From CAYZZA01 sp964482685 (GTDB lineage: Bacteria; Bacillota; Bacilli; Lactobacillales; Carnobacteriaceae_A), in NCBI GenBank assembly GCA_964482685.1, contig CAYZZA010000016.1:1-27242 (forward strand): a DNA stretch of 27,242 nucleotides, written 5' to 3'. The notes under the pieces were generated by a model. That model ran no database searches, was not told the origin of the DNA, and saw only the letters and a program-made list of their open reading frames with translations. The first letter of the stretch is position 1. Every line of letters begins with the position of its first letter. A program made the position numbers and the translations under genes. Of the stretch, positions 1-9,000 are shown in pieces.

Positions 1-52
1 AAAAGCTCACGCTACATGTTAGGATACGTTTAAAGAAGCATTCCAATGTTTA

Positions 53-75
53 GGCCACACCATTTTAGGCTGGCC
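53..75. other. Small imperfect hairpin in upstream region 1-257
   Basis: GGCCA at 53-57 pairs with TGGCC at 71-75, with CC/GG able to pair inside. There is no T-run after it, so it is not a clear terminator. I see nothing else definite in bases 1-257: no convincing ORF ends here and no strong promoter for the ogt-like gene could be assigned. Confidence 0.25.
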
Positions 76-257
76 CTTGGGTAGTTTCATTCTAGATAAA
101 AGATATTGTGGGGCAACATTCAATCGATGAAAAAAGAGACTACAAGTGAAAGAATAAGATTGTGTTGAGAATCAACATCATGCATGCTAGAAACAAAGAA
201 ATCAGGCATGAAAAAACGACGCTAAAAAGATGTGGATCAAGAGGAGGACACTATAGA

Positions 258-722
258 ATGGTTTATTGTATGGATCTCGATTCTCCGTTAGGTATACTTG
301 AAATTACTGGTACAGAGGAAACAATTTTAACGATTGCGTACACACAAAAAGTATGCAAAGAAAATAATGAAACACTCGATACTCCGGAAGTCATTCGTAC
401 ATGTGCCAAACAGCTTGAAGAGTATTTTAGAGGAGAACGAAACAATTTTACAATTCCCTACACATTCGAAGGCACGGATTTCCAACAATCTGTGTGGAGG
501 GCGCTAGAAGACATTCCATATGGGGAAACACGTTCGTACAAAGATATTGCTGTTTCTATCGGAAATAAAAAAGCTGTGCGTGCTGTTGGGAGTGCAAACG
601 GAAAAAACAAATTAAGTATTGTGGTACCTTGTCACCGTGTGAATGGAGCAAATGGACAGCTGACAGGATATGCTGGAGGGCTTTGGAGAAAAGAGTGGCT
701 TCTCCGACATGAAGAACAGTAG
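258..722 (+). CDS. ogt: Methylated-DNA--protein-cysteine methyltransferase
   Basis: Suicide DNA-repair enzyme that moves the alkyl group from O6-alkylguanine (and O4-alkylthymine) to its own cysteine. The 154-aa protein carries the family active site PCHRV with the acceptor cysteine at C125. Just before it lies the DNA-binding segment VRAVGSANGKNKLSIV, whose arginine is the usual nucleotide-flipping finger, and the C-terminus GYAGGLWRKEWLLRHE is typical. An open frame extends back to an ATG at 162, but AGAGGAGGA at about 240-248 sits ideally before the ATG at 258, and the family homology (MDLDSPLG) begins there, so 258 is preferred. It stands alone and converges on the deoxynucleoside kinase gene, with two hairpin terminators between. 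Ogt and AdaB/MGMT-type proteins cannot be told apart from sequence alone, but the enzyme class is firm. Confidence 0.93.
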   Translation: MVYCMDLDSPLGILEITGTEETILTIAYTQKVCKENNETLDTPEVIRTCAKQLEEYFRGERNNFTIPYTFEGTDFQQSVWRALEDIPYGETRSYKDIAVSIGNKKAVRAVGSANGKNKLSIVVPCHRVNGANGQLTGYAGGLWRKEWLLRHEEQ

Positions 723-811
723 TTAACAAAGGCCTATGTTTCTCGCTCTTTTCATGTAATCTGTAAAGCTTGAAGACAGGATGTTCTTAGGGAAATAAAA
801 AAACTATTCTG

Positions 812-836
812 AACTATCCTAAAAAGGATGGTTTCA
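812..836 (+). terminator. First intrinsic terminator of ogt
   Basis: AACTATCC (812-819), loop TAAAAA, GGATGGTT (826-833), giving an 8-bp stem with one G-U pair and then a short T-rich tail. It sits right before a second, stronger hairpin. Confidence 0.55.
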
Positions 837-840
837 TTAT

Positions 841-877
841 AAAAACGAGCTTCTCATAGAATGAGGAGCTCGTTTTT
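841..877. terminator. Bidirectional intrinsic terminator (ogt / deoxynucleoside kinase)
   Basis: A 17-bp stem with one wobble pair: AAAAACGAGCTTCTCAT (841-857), loop AGA, then the matching arm 861-877. It has an A-run on the left and a T-run on the right, so it can stop transcription from both converging genes. Confidence 0.9.
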
Positions 878-912
878 ATAGAAAGCCAGTCATGTTAAGG
901 GTGGTCTTTCAC

Positions 913-1572
913 TTAAGTAGGCATCTTTTCGCGACGCAATGTATGTTTCACTATTTCAAGCACAGCTTGTTTATCGGCTTCTTGCTCAACATCGTATTTA
1001 TCGATGTCGATAATCAAGGTAGGACTCTTGTCATATGTATCAAACCAAGAATCGTACCGTGAATGAAGCGTTGTGTAGTAGTCTAACAAAGCTTGGTCTT
1101 CGTCTACTTGTTCATAGGGACGGCCACGTTTTTGGATTCGTTTTAAATGCGTATCCAAAGAACCTCTCAAATAAATCAACAGATCGGGCGATTTTTTAGG
1201 CAATGCGCCCAATTCCTCCATCATGTTCGCTAGAAGATCCGTATACAAGCGCATTTCAGCTTCACTCATGTTGCCCTGTTCATAATTGATTTGTGTAAAC
1301 AATTCATCTTCATAAATCGAACGATCTAGCACGTTGTTTTGATGAACCAGGGCTTCTTTAATACTTTTAAACCGTGTATTTAAAAAGAAAATTTGAAGAG
1401 AAAACGCCCAGCGCTTTGGATTTTGGTAAAACTTCTCCAAAATTTGATTGTTATCTACTTGTTCAAAAAAAGCCTGACTGTTCAATTCATCTGCAATCAT
1501 TTTGGTAAGGGTACTTTTTCCAGCACCAATCATACCTGCTAAGACAATCACGTATGTATCCACTCCTTCCAT
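913..1572 (-). CDS. Deoxynucleoside kinase (dGK/dAK family)
   Basis: Phosphorylates deoxynucleosides (deoxyadenosine or deoxyguanosine most likely) in the salvage of DNA precursors. The 219-aa protein has a P-loop GMIGAGKS at residues 13-20, the DRS motif at 83-85 inside LDRSIYEDELF (substrate-sugar contact and base for the reaction), and the arginine-rich LID KRGRPYE at 148-154, all diagnostic of the dNK/TK2-like family. A GTG at 1611 would add 13 residues, but the ATG at 1572 has ATAGGGG 8 nt upstream and starts just before the first beta strand, so it is chosen. Bacilli often have two such genes side by side and many Lactobacillales have one or a different arrangement; here there is one. 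Substrate preference cannot be read from sequence. Confidence 0.92.
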   Translation of the reverse strand: MEGVDTYVIVLAGMIGAGKSTLTKMIADELNSQAFFEQVDNNQILEKFYQNPKRWAFSLQIFFLNTRFKSIKEALVHQNNVLDRSIYEDELFTQINYEQGNMSEAEMRLYTDLLANMMEELGALPKKSPDLLIYLRGSLDTHLKRIQKRGRPYEQVDEDQALLDYYTTLHSRYDSWFDTYDKSPTLIIDIDKYDVEQEADKQAVLEIVKHTLRREKMPT

Positions 1573-1778
1573 GTATAAACCCCTATCACTATATGTAGTT
1601 TTGAAAATCACTGCTTGTCTATTTTAGCACGACATGTAGTAGAGAAGCAAAGAATGTTTGTCCTTTTTAAGTCTGACTTCACGAGTCGTCTATAAATGGT
1701 ATGTATGGCAATAAAAAAGCATTACTGCTATTCTCCATGTATAAAGAGACACAAATTCTAACAAAGGAGTGCTTCTAT

Positions 1779-2672
1779 ATGAAAGAAGATAGCTTAAGAA
1801 ATCCACAAAACATGTATCACTCGCAGACGTTCCCAGACCAAGAACAAAATACTCCTGCCCTTCAAGGAAAGATGTACCCCAAGCCAGATAGTGGAGAAAA
1901 AAGTTATCAAGGAAATAACCGCTTAACAGGAAGGAACGCCCTGATTACTGGAGGCGATTCAGGAATCGGGCGGGCTGTAGCCATCGCCTATGCACGTGAA
2001 GGTGCGAATGTCGCGATTCAATTTTTACCTGGAGAAGAAGATGATGCCTATGAAGTTCAAAAGTATATTGAGCAAGCAGGTCAACAAGCGCTACTCCTCC
2101 CTTACGATTTACGCGAAGAGGGTGCAGCAGCCGAAATCGTAGAAAAAACGATTGAAGCTTTCGGGAAATTAGATGCATTAGTGTTAAATGCAGCGCAACA
2201 GATCGCGCAACCTTCTTTAAGTAAATTATCCGTAAAACAAATAGAAGATACATTTAAAGTGAATGTCATCAGCATGTTTGAAACAGTGAAAGCTGCCGAA
2301 ACATACTTGGAGTCGGGAAGCACAATTATTACAACAACATCTGTGCAATCCTTTAATCCAAGTGCGTCATTGTTAGATTATGCAGCTACCAAAGGAGCAA
2401 TCAGCAACTTAACTGTATCTTTATCCAAATACTTTGCAGATAAAGCTGTGCGCGTGAATGGAGTAGCCCCAGGGCCTATTTGGACCCCGCTTCAATTAGA
2501 TGATGGAAAACTCGATGGAGAAATACCTGACTTTGGGCAAGACACTCTACTTGGACGCGCAGGACAACCCGTAGAATTAGCCCCTGTATATGTATTTTTA
2601 ACATCTGCAGAAAGTAGCTATGTTACCGGTCAAATTTATGGGGTTACAGGTGGCGAACCAATCAATTTATAG
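1779..2672 (+). CDS. SDR family NAD(P)-dependent oxidoreductase (YdaD/YhxC-like)
   Basis: A 297-aa short-chain dehydrogenase. The Rossmann glycine motif TGGDSGIG is at 57-64, the structural NAA at 137-139, the catalytic serine in TTSVQ (S188) and the YAATK catalytic pair Y201/K205. The first 50 residues (polar, rich in N/Q/P, with MYPKPDSGE) are an extension typical of the YdaD/YhxC/YghA subgroup, which includes bacillar general-stress proteins. An upstream in-frame ATG at 1701 has no ribosome binding site, whereas AAAGGAG precedes ATG 1779 at good spacing. The next gene, a DUF2188 protein, starts 72 bp downstream with no terminator between, so co-transcription is likely. The substrate is unknown; a role in stress or desiccation tolerance is inferred from family members only. 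Confidence 0.9.
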   Translation: MKEDSLRNPQNMYHSQTFPDQEQNTPALQGKMYPKPDSGEKSYQGNNRLTGRNALITGGDSGIGRAVAIAYAREGANVAIQFLPGEEDDAYEVQKYIEQAGQQALLLPYDLREEGAAAEIVEKTIEAFGKLDALVLNAAQQIAQPSLSKLSVKQIEDTFKVNVISMFETVKAAETYLESGSTIITTTSVQSFNPSASLLDYAATKGAISNLTVSLSKYFADKAVRVNGVAPGPIWTPLQLDDGKLDGEIPDFGQDTLLGRAGQPVELAPVYVFLTSAESSYVTGQIYGVTGGEPINL

Positions 2673-2744
2673 TAAAAGAGAATGAATATAAAAAGTATGA
2701 AAACATACAAGTAGAAAAGAGAAGAAAAAGGAGAGGAGACTTGC

Positions 2745-3161
2745 ATGCCGTACACAAAATCAGAGTATCCTGACTCGATGAAAAATTTACAGCCAGTAGT
2801 TAGAATGAAAGCTATTGATATAGTAAATGCCATGTTAAAAGAAGGGTATGAGGAAAAACAAGCCATCCCCATCTCTATCGCACAAGCAAAAGACTGGGCG
2901 AAAGAAGCTACCGAAAAAGAGATTGCTGAATTATCAAATAAAGACATTACAGAACACGAGAAAAAAACAAATTCGGCACGTCTACAAGATTCAGATGTAC
3001 AGGTATCATACAATCAAGAAAAAGAGATGTGGAGTGTCAAAAGTGTAGGAGCCAAACAAGTGGATTCTTATCATGCAACAAAAAAAGAAGCTGTATCTAG
3101 AGCTGAGGAAATTGCAGAAAACAAACACACAAAAGTGATTAAAGAAAATAAAGAGGACTAG
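2745..3161 (+). CDS. DUF2188 domain protein, YdaT-like
   Basis: A 138-aa soluble, highly charged protein. Residues 1-75 form a helical, Lys/Glu-rich region (PYTKSEYPDSMKNLQP, then AIPISIAQAKDWAKEA). Residues about 85-135 have the DUF2188 pattern: a strand pair with GAKQVDSYHATKKEAVSRA, then a helix. This two-part layout matches B. subtilis YdaT, described as a general-stress protein of unknown biochemical role. GGAGAGGAG sits 6 nt before the ATG. It follows the SDR gene and is closed by the terminator at 3240-3265. In Bacillus both relatives belong to the general stress group, which suggests this pair is a stress unit, but I could not find a convincing sigma-B promoter here. Confidence 0.8.
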   Translation: MPYTKSEYPDSMKNLQPVVRMKAIDIVNAMLKEGYEEKQAIPISIAQAKDWAKEATEKEIAELSNKDITEHEKKTNSARLQDSDVQVSYNQEKEMWSVKSVGAKQVDSYHATKKEAVSRAEEIAENKHTKVIKENKED

Positions 3162-3239
3162 TACCTGAGTGAAATACTGAAAAACCATAAAGAAAAGTGC
3201 ATAGACACTTGGTGTGTAGTTATTCTATATAGAATTTTT

Positions 3240-3265
3240 AAGAGTAGTGTATCTACTCTTTTTTT
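3240..3265 (+). terminator. Intrinsic terminator after the SDR/DUF2188 unit
   Basis: AAGAGTAG (3240-3247), loop TGTAT, CTACTCTT (3253-3260), followed by a run of T. Perfect 8-bp stem. Confidence 0.85.
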
Positions 3266-3505
3266 GTTTAAGAAAATTACATGAAGTTCGACAAGATTAA
3301 ACGGTGAATTGTGTTGAGAACGTGCAAAAAATTTACTTTGAAAAATACCTTATTTCGCGTACATCATGCAGTTTAGAGTATGATGCGCACTGAAAGGACG
3401 TTTTATACACACCCTTTATTAAGAAAGACGTTCAGAAGACAATTTCTTATCGGTTTTTATAAAAAAAGCCAAACAACTTTTAAAAAGAATCCTTTAATCA
3501 CTCCC
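3266..3505. other. Gene-poor intergenic stretch
   Basis: No supportable ORF or RNA gene. The stretch is AT-rich with scattered T and A runs. The only strong structure nearby is the inverted repeat at 3506-3546. No consensus-quality promoter for the following operon could be chosen. Confidence 0.5.
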
Positions 3506-3546
3506 TTCATTTTTTCTGATACATTAGATGTATCAGAAAAAATGAA
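3506..3546. repeat. Perfect 19-bp inverted repeat upstream of rsmF-like gene
   Basis: The left arm is 3506-3524 (core CTGATACAT), the spacer is TAG, and the right arm 3528-3546 is its exact reverse complement (core ATGTATCAG). The arms have T6 and A6 tracts inside the stem but no T-run outside it, so it does not look like an intrinsic terminator. It ends 25 bp before the start codon at 3572. It could be an operator for a dimeric repressor or a stable 5' UTR hairpin. Confidence 0.6.
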
Positions 3547-3571
3547 ACGCTAATAGGAAAGAAGGAAAAAA

Positions 3572-4909
3572 ATGAAGTTTCCAGAAGGTTTTAAAGAAAA
3601 GTATGAACAATTATTAGGTGAACAAGAGGCTGCTCTTTTTTTTGAAAGCTTTAACGAAGAAGCCAAACGAGGATTTCGAATCAATCCTTTGAAGAAAACA
3701 ACCGGTCCCACAAGCCATCAAGCAGAACCAGTCCCTTGGTCTTCTACTGGCTTTCGGGGAACCGTTCAAGGAAATTCAGCAGAACACCAAGCGGGGTATG
3801 TATACGGACAGGAACCAAGTGCGATGTTTGTGGCGGAAGTGGCCCACGTCCAACCGGGTCAAAAAGTATTGGATTTATGCGCAGCTCCTGGAGGGAAAAG
3901 TACACAACTAGCCGGGATGCTCCAAGGAGATGGCCTCCTTGTCTCGAACGAAATTCACCCACAACGGGCACGCATTCTATCAGAAAACATGGAACGCTTC
4001 GGTGTTAAAAATGCGTTGGTGACTAATGAATCTCCACAAAAATTAGCCACTCAATTTCCAGCATATTTTGATGTTGTTTTAGTGGATGCACCGTGTAGCG
4101 GGGAAGGGATGTTTCGAAAAGATCCCGACGCCATGTCTTACTGGACACCAGAGTATCCTGTAGTATGTAGCCTACGCCAAAAAGAGATTTTAGACGAAGC
4201 CATGAAGATGCTTGCTCCGGGAGGGACATTAGTCTATTCAACCTGTACATTTGCGCCAGAAGAAAATGAGCAAGTTATCCGTAAATTGTTGCACGAATAC
4301 CCTGAGTTACAGGTAGATCCAATTCAGTTAGCAGAAGGAATGGTGCCAGGGCGTCCCGATTGGGCAGATGGGCATCCAGAACTTGCACACACCGCTCGTC
4401 TGTTTCCCCATCATCTTCAAGGAGAAGGGCACTTTGTGGCACGAGTGAGTGATACCAAAGAGGGCGAGGCCACTCTTCTTCCAACAGTCAAACCTGATTC
4501 CTTGTCTAAAGAACAACGAACAGAGTGGGATGTTTTTTGGAAAGAGGCATTGGTGTCAGAACCTGAGGGGGTAAAGCAATTGAGAAAAGATCGCCTTGTC
4601 TTGATTCCAGAAGGATTCCCAGCCACCAAAAAGATAAAAGTTATTCGGGAAGGCATTCATGCAGGCGTGTTTAAGAAAAACCGTTTTGAGCCCAACCATG
4701 CGTTAGCTTTAGCTCTTCCAAACGAACAATTTCGTCATCGATTGGAATTGGATGAAGATGCATGTCGACGTTATTTTAAAGGAGAGACATTTCGGACTGG
4801 AGAAGATAGAGGCTGGCTCGCGGTGCAATGTGGAGGAATGACCGTTGGATGGGGCAAAGAAGTCAAAGGTACAGTAAAAAACTTTTATCCAAAAGGATTG
4901 CGATTTTAG
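3572..4909 (+). CDS. RsmF/RsmB-type rRNA (cytosine-C5)-methyltransferase
   Basis: SAM-dependent RNA m5C methyltransferase of the NOL1/NOP2/Sun family, 445 aa. Residues 1-90 form the N-terminal RNA-binding part (GFRINPLKK, GQEPSAMF). The SAM-binding motif CAAPGGKS is at 103-110. Motif IV, DAPCSGEGMF at 172-181, holds one catalytic cysteine (C175), and motif VI, STCTF at 223-227, holds the second (C225). The C-terminal 150 residues match the RsmF-type extension with a PUA-like end (GWGKEVKGTVKNFYPKGLRF). GAAGGAAA lies before the ATG. sbcD begins 13 bp after the stop, so this is probably the first gene of an rsmF-sbcD-sbcC operon. Which 16S (or other) cytosine is modified cannot be told from sequence. 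Confidence 0.92.
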   Translation: MKFPEGFKEKYEQLLGEQEAALFFESFNEEAKRGFRINPLKKTTGPTSHQAEPVPWSSTGFRGTVQGNSAEHQAGYVYGQEPSAMFVAEVAHVQPGQKVLDLCAAPGGKSTQLAGMLQGDGLLVSNEIHPQRARILSENMERFGVKNALVTNESPQKLATQFPAYFDVVLVDAPCSGEGMFRKDPDAMSYWTPEYPVVCSLRQKEILDEAMKMLAPGGTLVYSTCTFAPEENEQVIRKLLHEYPELQVDPIQLAEGMVPGRPDWADGHPELAHTARLFPHHLQGEGHFVARVSDTKEGEATLLPTVKPDSLSKEQRTEWDVFWKEALVSEPEGVKQLRKDRLVLIPEGFPATKKIKVIREGIHAGVFKKNRFEPNHALALALPNEQFRHRLELDEDACRRYFKGETFRTGEDRGWLAVQCGGMTVGWGKEVKGTVKNFYPKGLRF

Positions 4910-4922
4910 AAAGGGGACAGAC

Positions 4923-6065
4923 ATGAAAATTATTCATACAGCCGATTGGCACATCGGAAAAATAGTGAATGAGTTCTCTATGCTTGAGGACCAAGCCTAT
5001 TTCTTTGATCAATTGGTCGAACAGGTAAAGGAGTTGGACGCGGATGTTCTCATTATGGCGGGGGATTTGTACGACCGTGCGATTCCGCCCCGTGACGCGG
5101 TCACATTGGCTAACTCTATTTTGACACGCTTAGTTCAAGAGACAGAAATACCGATTCTTGCGATCGCGGGCAACCACGACAGCAACGAACGACTTGAATA
5201 CGGTGCTGAATTGCTCGCTGCAAGCAACCTCTACATTGAAGGACTGGCAAAAGAAACGGTTCGAAAAGTATCCATCCAAGATACAGACTTTTATTTAATG
5301 CCTTTTGCCGATCACATCCAGGTACGCAAATTATTTCCTGAACGTGACATCAAACATTTAGAAGATGCCACGCGTGTGCAACTAGAATCCGTCGTAGAAG
5401 AAATGGATTCAAATCGCTTAAATGTGCTGATCATGCATGGCTATATTATTGCAGGGAACCAAGTGGAATCCGTGGAATCTTCCGACTCAGAACGCCCATT
5501 AAGCATTGGTACCGCGGAATATGTAAGTTCAGATTTGTTTTCTGCTTTTGATTACGTAGCACTCGGACACTTACATAAGGCACAAAAAGTAGGCACAAAT
5601 CGGATTCGATACAGTGGATCTCCCTTAAAGTATTCTAAATCTGAAACAAAGCATAAAAAACAAGTGTCCCTTGTCACGCTTGAAAAAGACAAAGAAGTAG
5701 CGATAACTCCACTGCACTTTAAACCTTTGCGAGATATGCGTGTCGTAAAAGGCCTGTTTGATGATGTGATGAAAGAAGCATCTGACGACTATGTGTTTTT
5801 TGAATTAGAAGATCCACACACGATTATGGAAGCGATGAATCAACTGAGACGACGTTATCCGAATGCGATGGGACTTGAGTACACGCGGATGGAAAAACGA
5901 AACAATCAAGCCATCACTAAAAAAAGGGAAGCGACACAAACAGCTACCTTGCCAGAGTTATTTAATCAATATTATGAAACCTTCCGTGATCTTCCGTTGA
6001 ATGACGCACAAAAACAAGTGATTCAAAAAGTGTATGAAAAAATAGGAAAAGGGGAAGACCAATGA
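4923..6065 (+). CDS. sbcD: Exonuclease SbcCD nuclease subunit SbcD
   Basis: Mn-dependent nuclease subunit of the SbcCD (Mre11-Rad50-like) complex, which opens hairpins and processes DNA ends and palindromes. At 380 aa it has all the calcineurin-type phosphoesterase motifs: DWHIGK (D8, H10), GDLYD (47-51, with D48), GNHD (83-86), HG (H172-G173) and GHLH (215-218). The C-terminal capping domain of about 110 residues is present. The ATG follows AAAGGGG at good spacing. The stop overlaps the sbcC start by 4 nt (ATGA), which points to translational coupling and equal production of the two subunits. Intact, usual length. Confidence 0.97.
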   Translation: MKIIHTADWHIGKIVNEFSMLEDQAYFFDQLVEQVKELDADVLIMAGDLYDRAIPPRDAVTLANSILTRLVQETEIPILAIAGNHDSNERLEYGAELLAASNLYIEGLAKETVRKVSIQDTDFYLMPFADHIQVRKLFPERDIKHLEDATRVQLESVVEEMDSNRLNVLIMHGYIIAGNQVESVESSDSERPLSIGTAEYVSSDLFSAFDYVALGHLHKAQKVGTNRIRYSGSPLKYSKSETKHKKQVSLVTLEKDKEVAITPLHFKPLRDMRVVKGLFDDVMKEASDDYVFFELEDPHTIMEAMNQLRRRYPNAMGLEYTRMEKRNNQAITKKREATQTATLPELFNQYYETFRDLPLNDAQKQVIQKVYEKIGKGEDQ

Positions 6066-9000
6066 GACCCTTAAAATTAGTAATGCAAGCATTTGGTCCC
6101 TACCGGGAACGAGTAGAGTTGGATTTTACCCAAATGCACAACCATGCCTTATTTCTTATTAGTGGCCCCACTGGAGCCGGTAAAACCACTATATTTGATG
6201 CCCTTGCATATGCATTGTATGACGGGGCAAGTGGAGAGACACGAGACAAAGAAGCTTTTAAATCAGATTTTGCGACAGATGAAGAACGATGTTTTGTAGA
6301 GTTAACGTTTGAAGTAGCGGGAAAACAGTATTATGTGAAACGTTATCCTACTCAAAGAGCACCGGGGAAATCAGGCAAACCCATTCAGGTCAAAGCAGGG
6401 GTGGAACTGCACCTGCCCGAAGGACAGCCGATTACAAAAATAACTGAAGCAAATAAAGCATTGAAACAGCTCTTATCTCTTTCAGATACACAATTTCGTC
6501 AAATTGTGATGCTCCCTCAAGGGGAATTTAGAAAAATGTTGGATTCAAGTAGTCATGACAAAGAAGAGATTTTCCGAAATATTTTTGATACACATTTGTT
6601 GCAGGAATTTCAAGAAGAACTAAACAGTCAAACCGCTGAAATGGCAAAGGAACGTGCAGAGCACCAAAGAAATCTCCAAATACATATGGAAGAAATCGAC
6701 TATTTGGAAGAAGTATTTTTTAAAGAATTAAATAAGGAAGTCAAAGAATCTGTACAGCAAGAAGATACCGCACGTGTTTTATCAGGTCTTACGCGTATGA
6801 TTCAACAAGGAGAGCATGAGGCGCAAACAAGAGATGAGGAACTCGCAAATATAGCAAAAAATTTAAACACACATAAAAAAATAATCGAATTGTTGACAGA
6901 ACAGGAAAAACTTGCCCAATCAAAAGAGACTCTCTTGTCTAGAAAAGCTCAGATAGAGGAAAAAGAAAAAGCATTGTCTCAGCACGAAAAAGTTGCCCCC
7001 TGTGTGGAGAAGAAAAAGCGTCTAGAAGAAGAAAAAAAGAACGCACAAAATACCATTGACGATTTGAACCAAAAGATGCGTGAGTTGACAAAAGTTATCG
7101 ACATAAAAACAAAACTAGAAACAGAATTCAAACAGATTGAACAAGACTACGAAAAAATAAGTGTTACTCGGATTGAAAAAGAGGCGCTACAAACGCAAGA
7201 GCGTGTGTTACAAGATTATGCAGACGCACATAAAGCACACGTAGATAGGCAAGAGAAATACGAAAACGAAAAATTAGCTCTAGATAGGACAAAGCATGCA
7301 ATTCACAAACAAAAGACTACTCTAGAAGAAAAAGAAGCACAGCTTGTTGCTTGGGGGAATCTTGCTGAGCAAGAAAAAGAAGTGGATAAGCAAGAAAGAG
7401 ATTTAGCAGACCAACAAAAACACTTGAAAGACCGTTGGGAGAAACTAGACACGTTGCTAGCTTCTATGGAAGAATTACAAACAAAACAAAAAGATTTAGA
7501 AAAAGAGGCTGAAACGTTAGAAAAAATAGGCTCAGACTTTTCTGAGCAGACCATACGTTACTTCCGGAATCAAGCAGGTGTGCTAGCCAAAACATTAAAA
7601 GACGGCGAGCCATGCAAGGTTTGCGGCTCCACAATACATCCAAAAAAAGCAACGATGGAAGAACATGTATATACAAAAGAAGAATTAGACATACTAGAAA
7701 CTAAACAAAGAAAACAATATCAAAAAACAACGAAACTCAGTAATGATCTCGAACATCTTAAACAAGTACAAGAAAATCTGAGTGCAGAACTGGAAATACA
7801 TCAGATGGACGCTTCTGTAGAAAAACAAAAAACGGCAGAGCAATTGACTCTTGTTTCTAAAAAAATACAGGACAATCAAGATACGTGCACACGTTTGCTG
7901 CAACGCATAAAAGAAAGTATAAGTATCGAACAAAAAATTGAAGAAGAAAAACGAGCACTATCCAAAGCCGAAGAACAAAAAGCAGTTCTTCAGTCAAGAC
8001 TCAAGTTTTTAGAAGAGGATGTGCAAGAAGGCAAAAAAATACTTGAGCAAAAAGAAGCCACATTGCCAAAGGAAACACTAGACGGCATTCAAACCCGCAT
8101 TCGTCAAATAGATGAGTGGATAGAAAAGACCAATCACGCATATGAAAAACAAAGAAAAGCAGTTGTGGTTACGGATAACGAATATTCACAACTATCTGGA
8201 GTTGTTTTATCTGGAAACAACCAAGTAAAAAAAGAAGCAGAAGACATAGATCGTCTTCAAAAAGAACTAGTTGCGATGCTTGAAGCAGAAAAATTAGACG
8301 ACACATTTGAACAATGGTATTTGGAAAAACAAGAAAAAGACAGACTTCAAGAGGAAGTAGCACAATATGAAAAAGCTTTTTTTGTTCAAGAGAGGGATGA
8401 ACAGAAGGTCCAACAAACATTAGCACAGTTTTCAGATGTTCGTTCAAAAGACGAGCACGAAGCGATGTATCGTCATGTCCAAGAGAAAGAAAAAGACAAA
8501 AAACAAGAAATAAAAAATTTGTCTTTTTTCCTGTTACAAAACCAAAAAAAGCACAAGATGTTAGAAACCGTGTATGAAACGATCAAAGAAACAGAAGAAA
8601 CATACCGTCTTTTGAGTGACTTAAATCTTTTTGCCAAAGGCTCAAAAGAAAACGATGCCGTTTCATTTGAACGATTTGTTTTAGGGAGTTATTTTGATCA
8701 GATTTTAGAAGAAGCCAATATTCGATTGCAAACAATGACGTATAATCGCTTCCAACTCTTAAGAAAAGAAGAAAAAGCCAAATACGGGGGCGCTTCAGGG
8801 CTAGATATGGTCGTCATGGACACGTATAATGGCAAAGTGCGAGATGTCAGCACGCTCTCTGGTGGGGAGTCTTTTAAGGCCTCTCTGGCATTGGCCTTAG
8901 GTTTAGGAGACGTCATCCAAAATAAACAAGGAGGCGTGCAAGTAGAAACCTTGTTGATTGATGAAGGATTTGGAACATTGGATTCGGATTCTTTGGATGC

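Noticed and set aside
1667..1696. Promoter for the SDR gene (TATAAA at 1691)
   Set aside because: No acceptable -35 at 16-18 bp and no extended -10; the sequence does not decide.
2636..3013. Minus-strand open frame antisense to the DUF2188 gene
   Set aside because: The plus-strand gene has a clear ribosome binding site and recognisable family; the antisense frame has neither.
3222..3235. ATTCTATATAGAAT palindrome
   Set aside because: Short AT-only dyad just before a terminator; expected by chance in this base composition.
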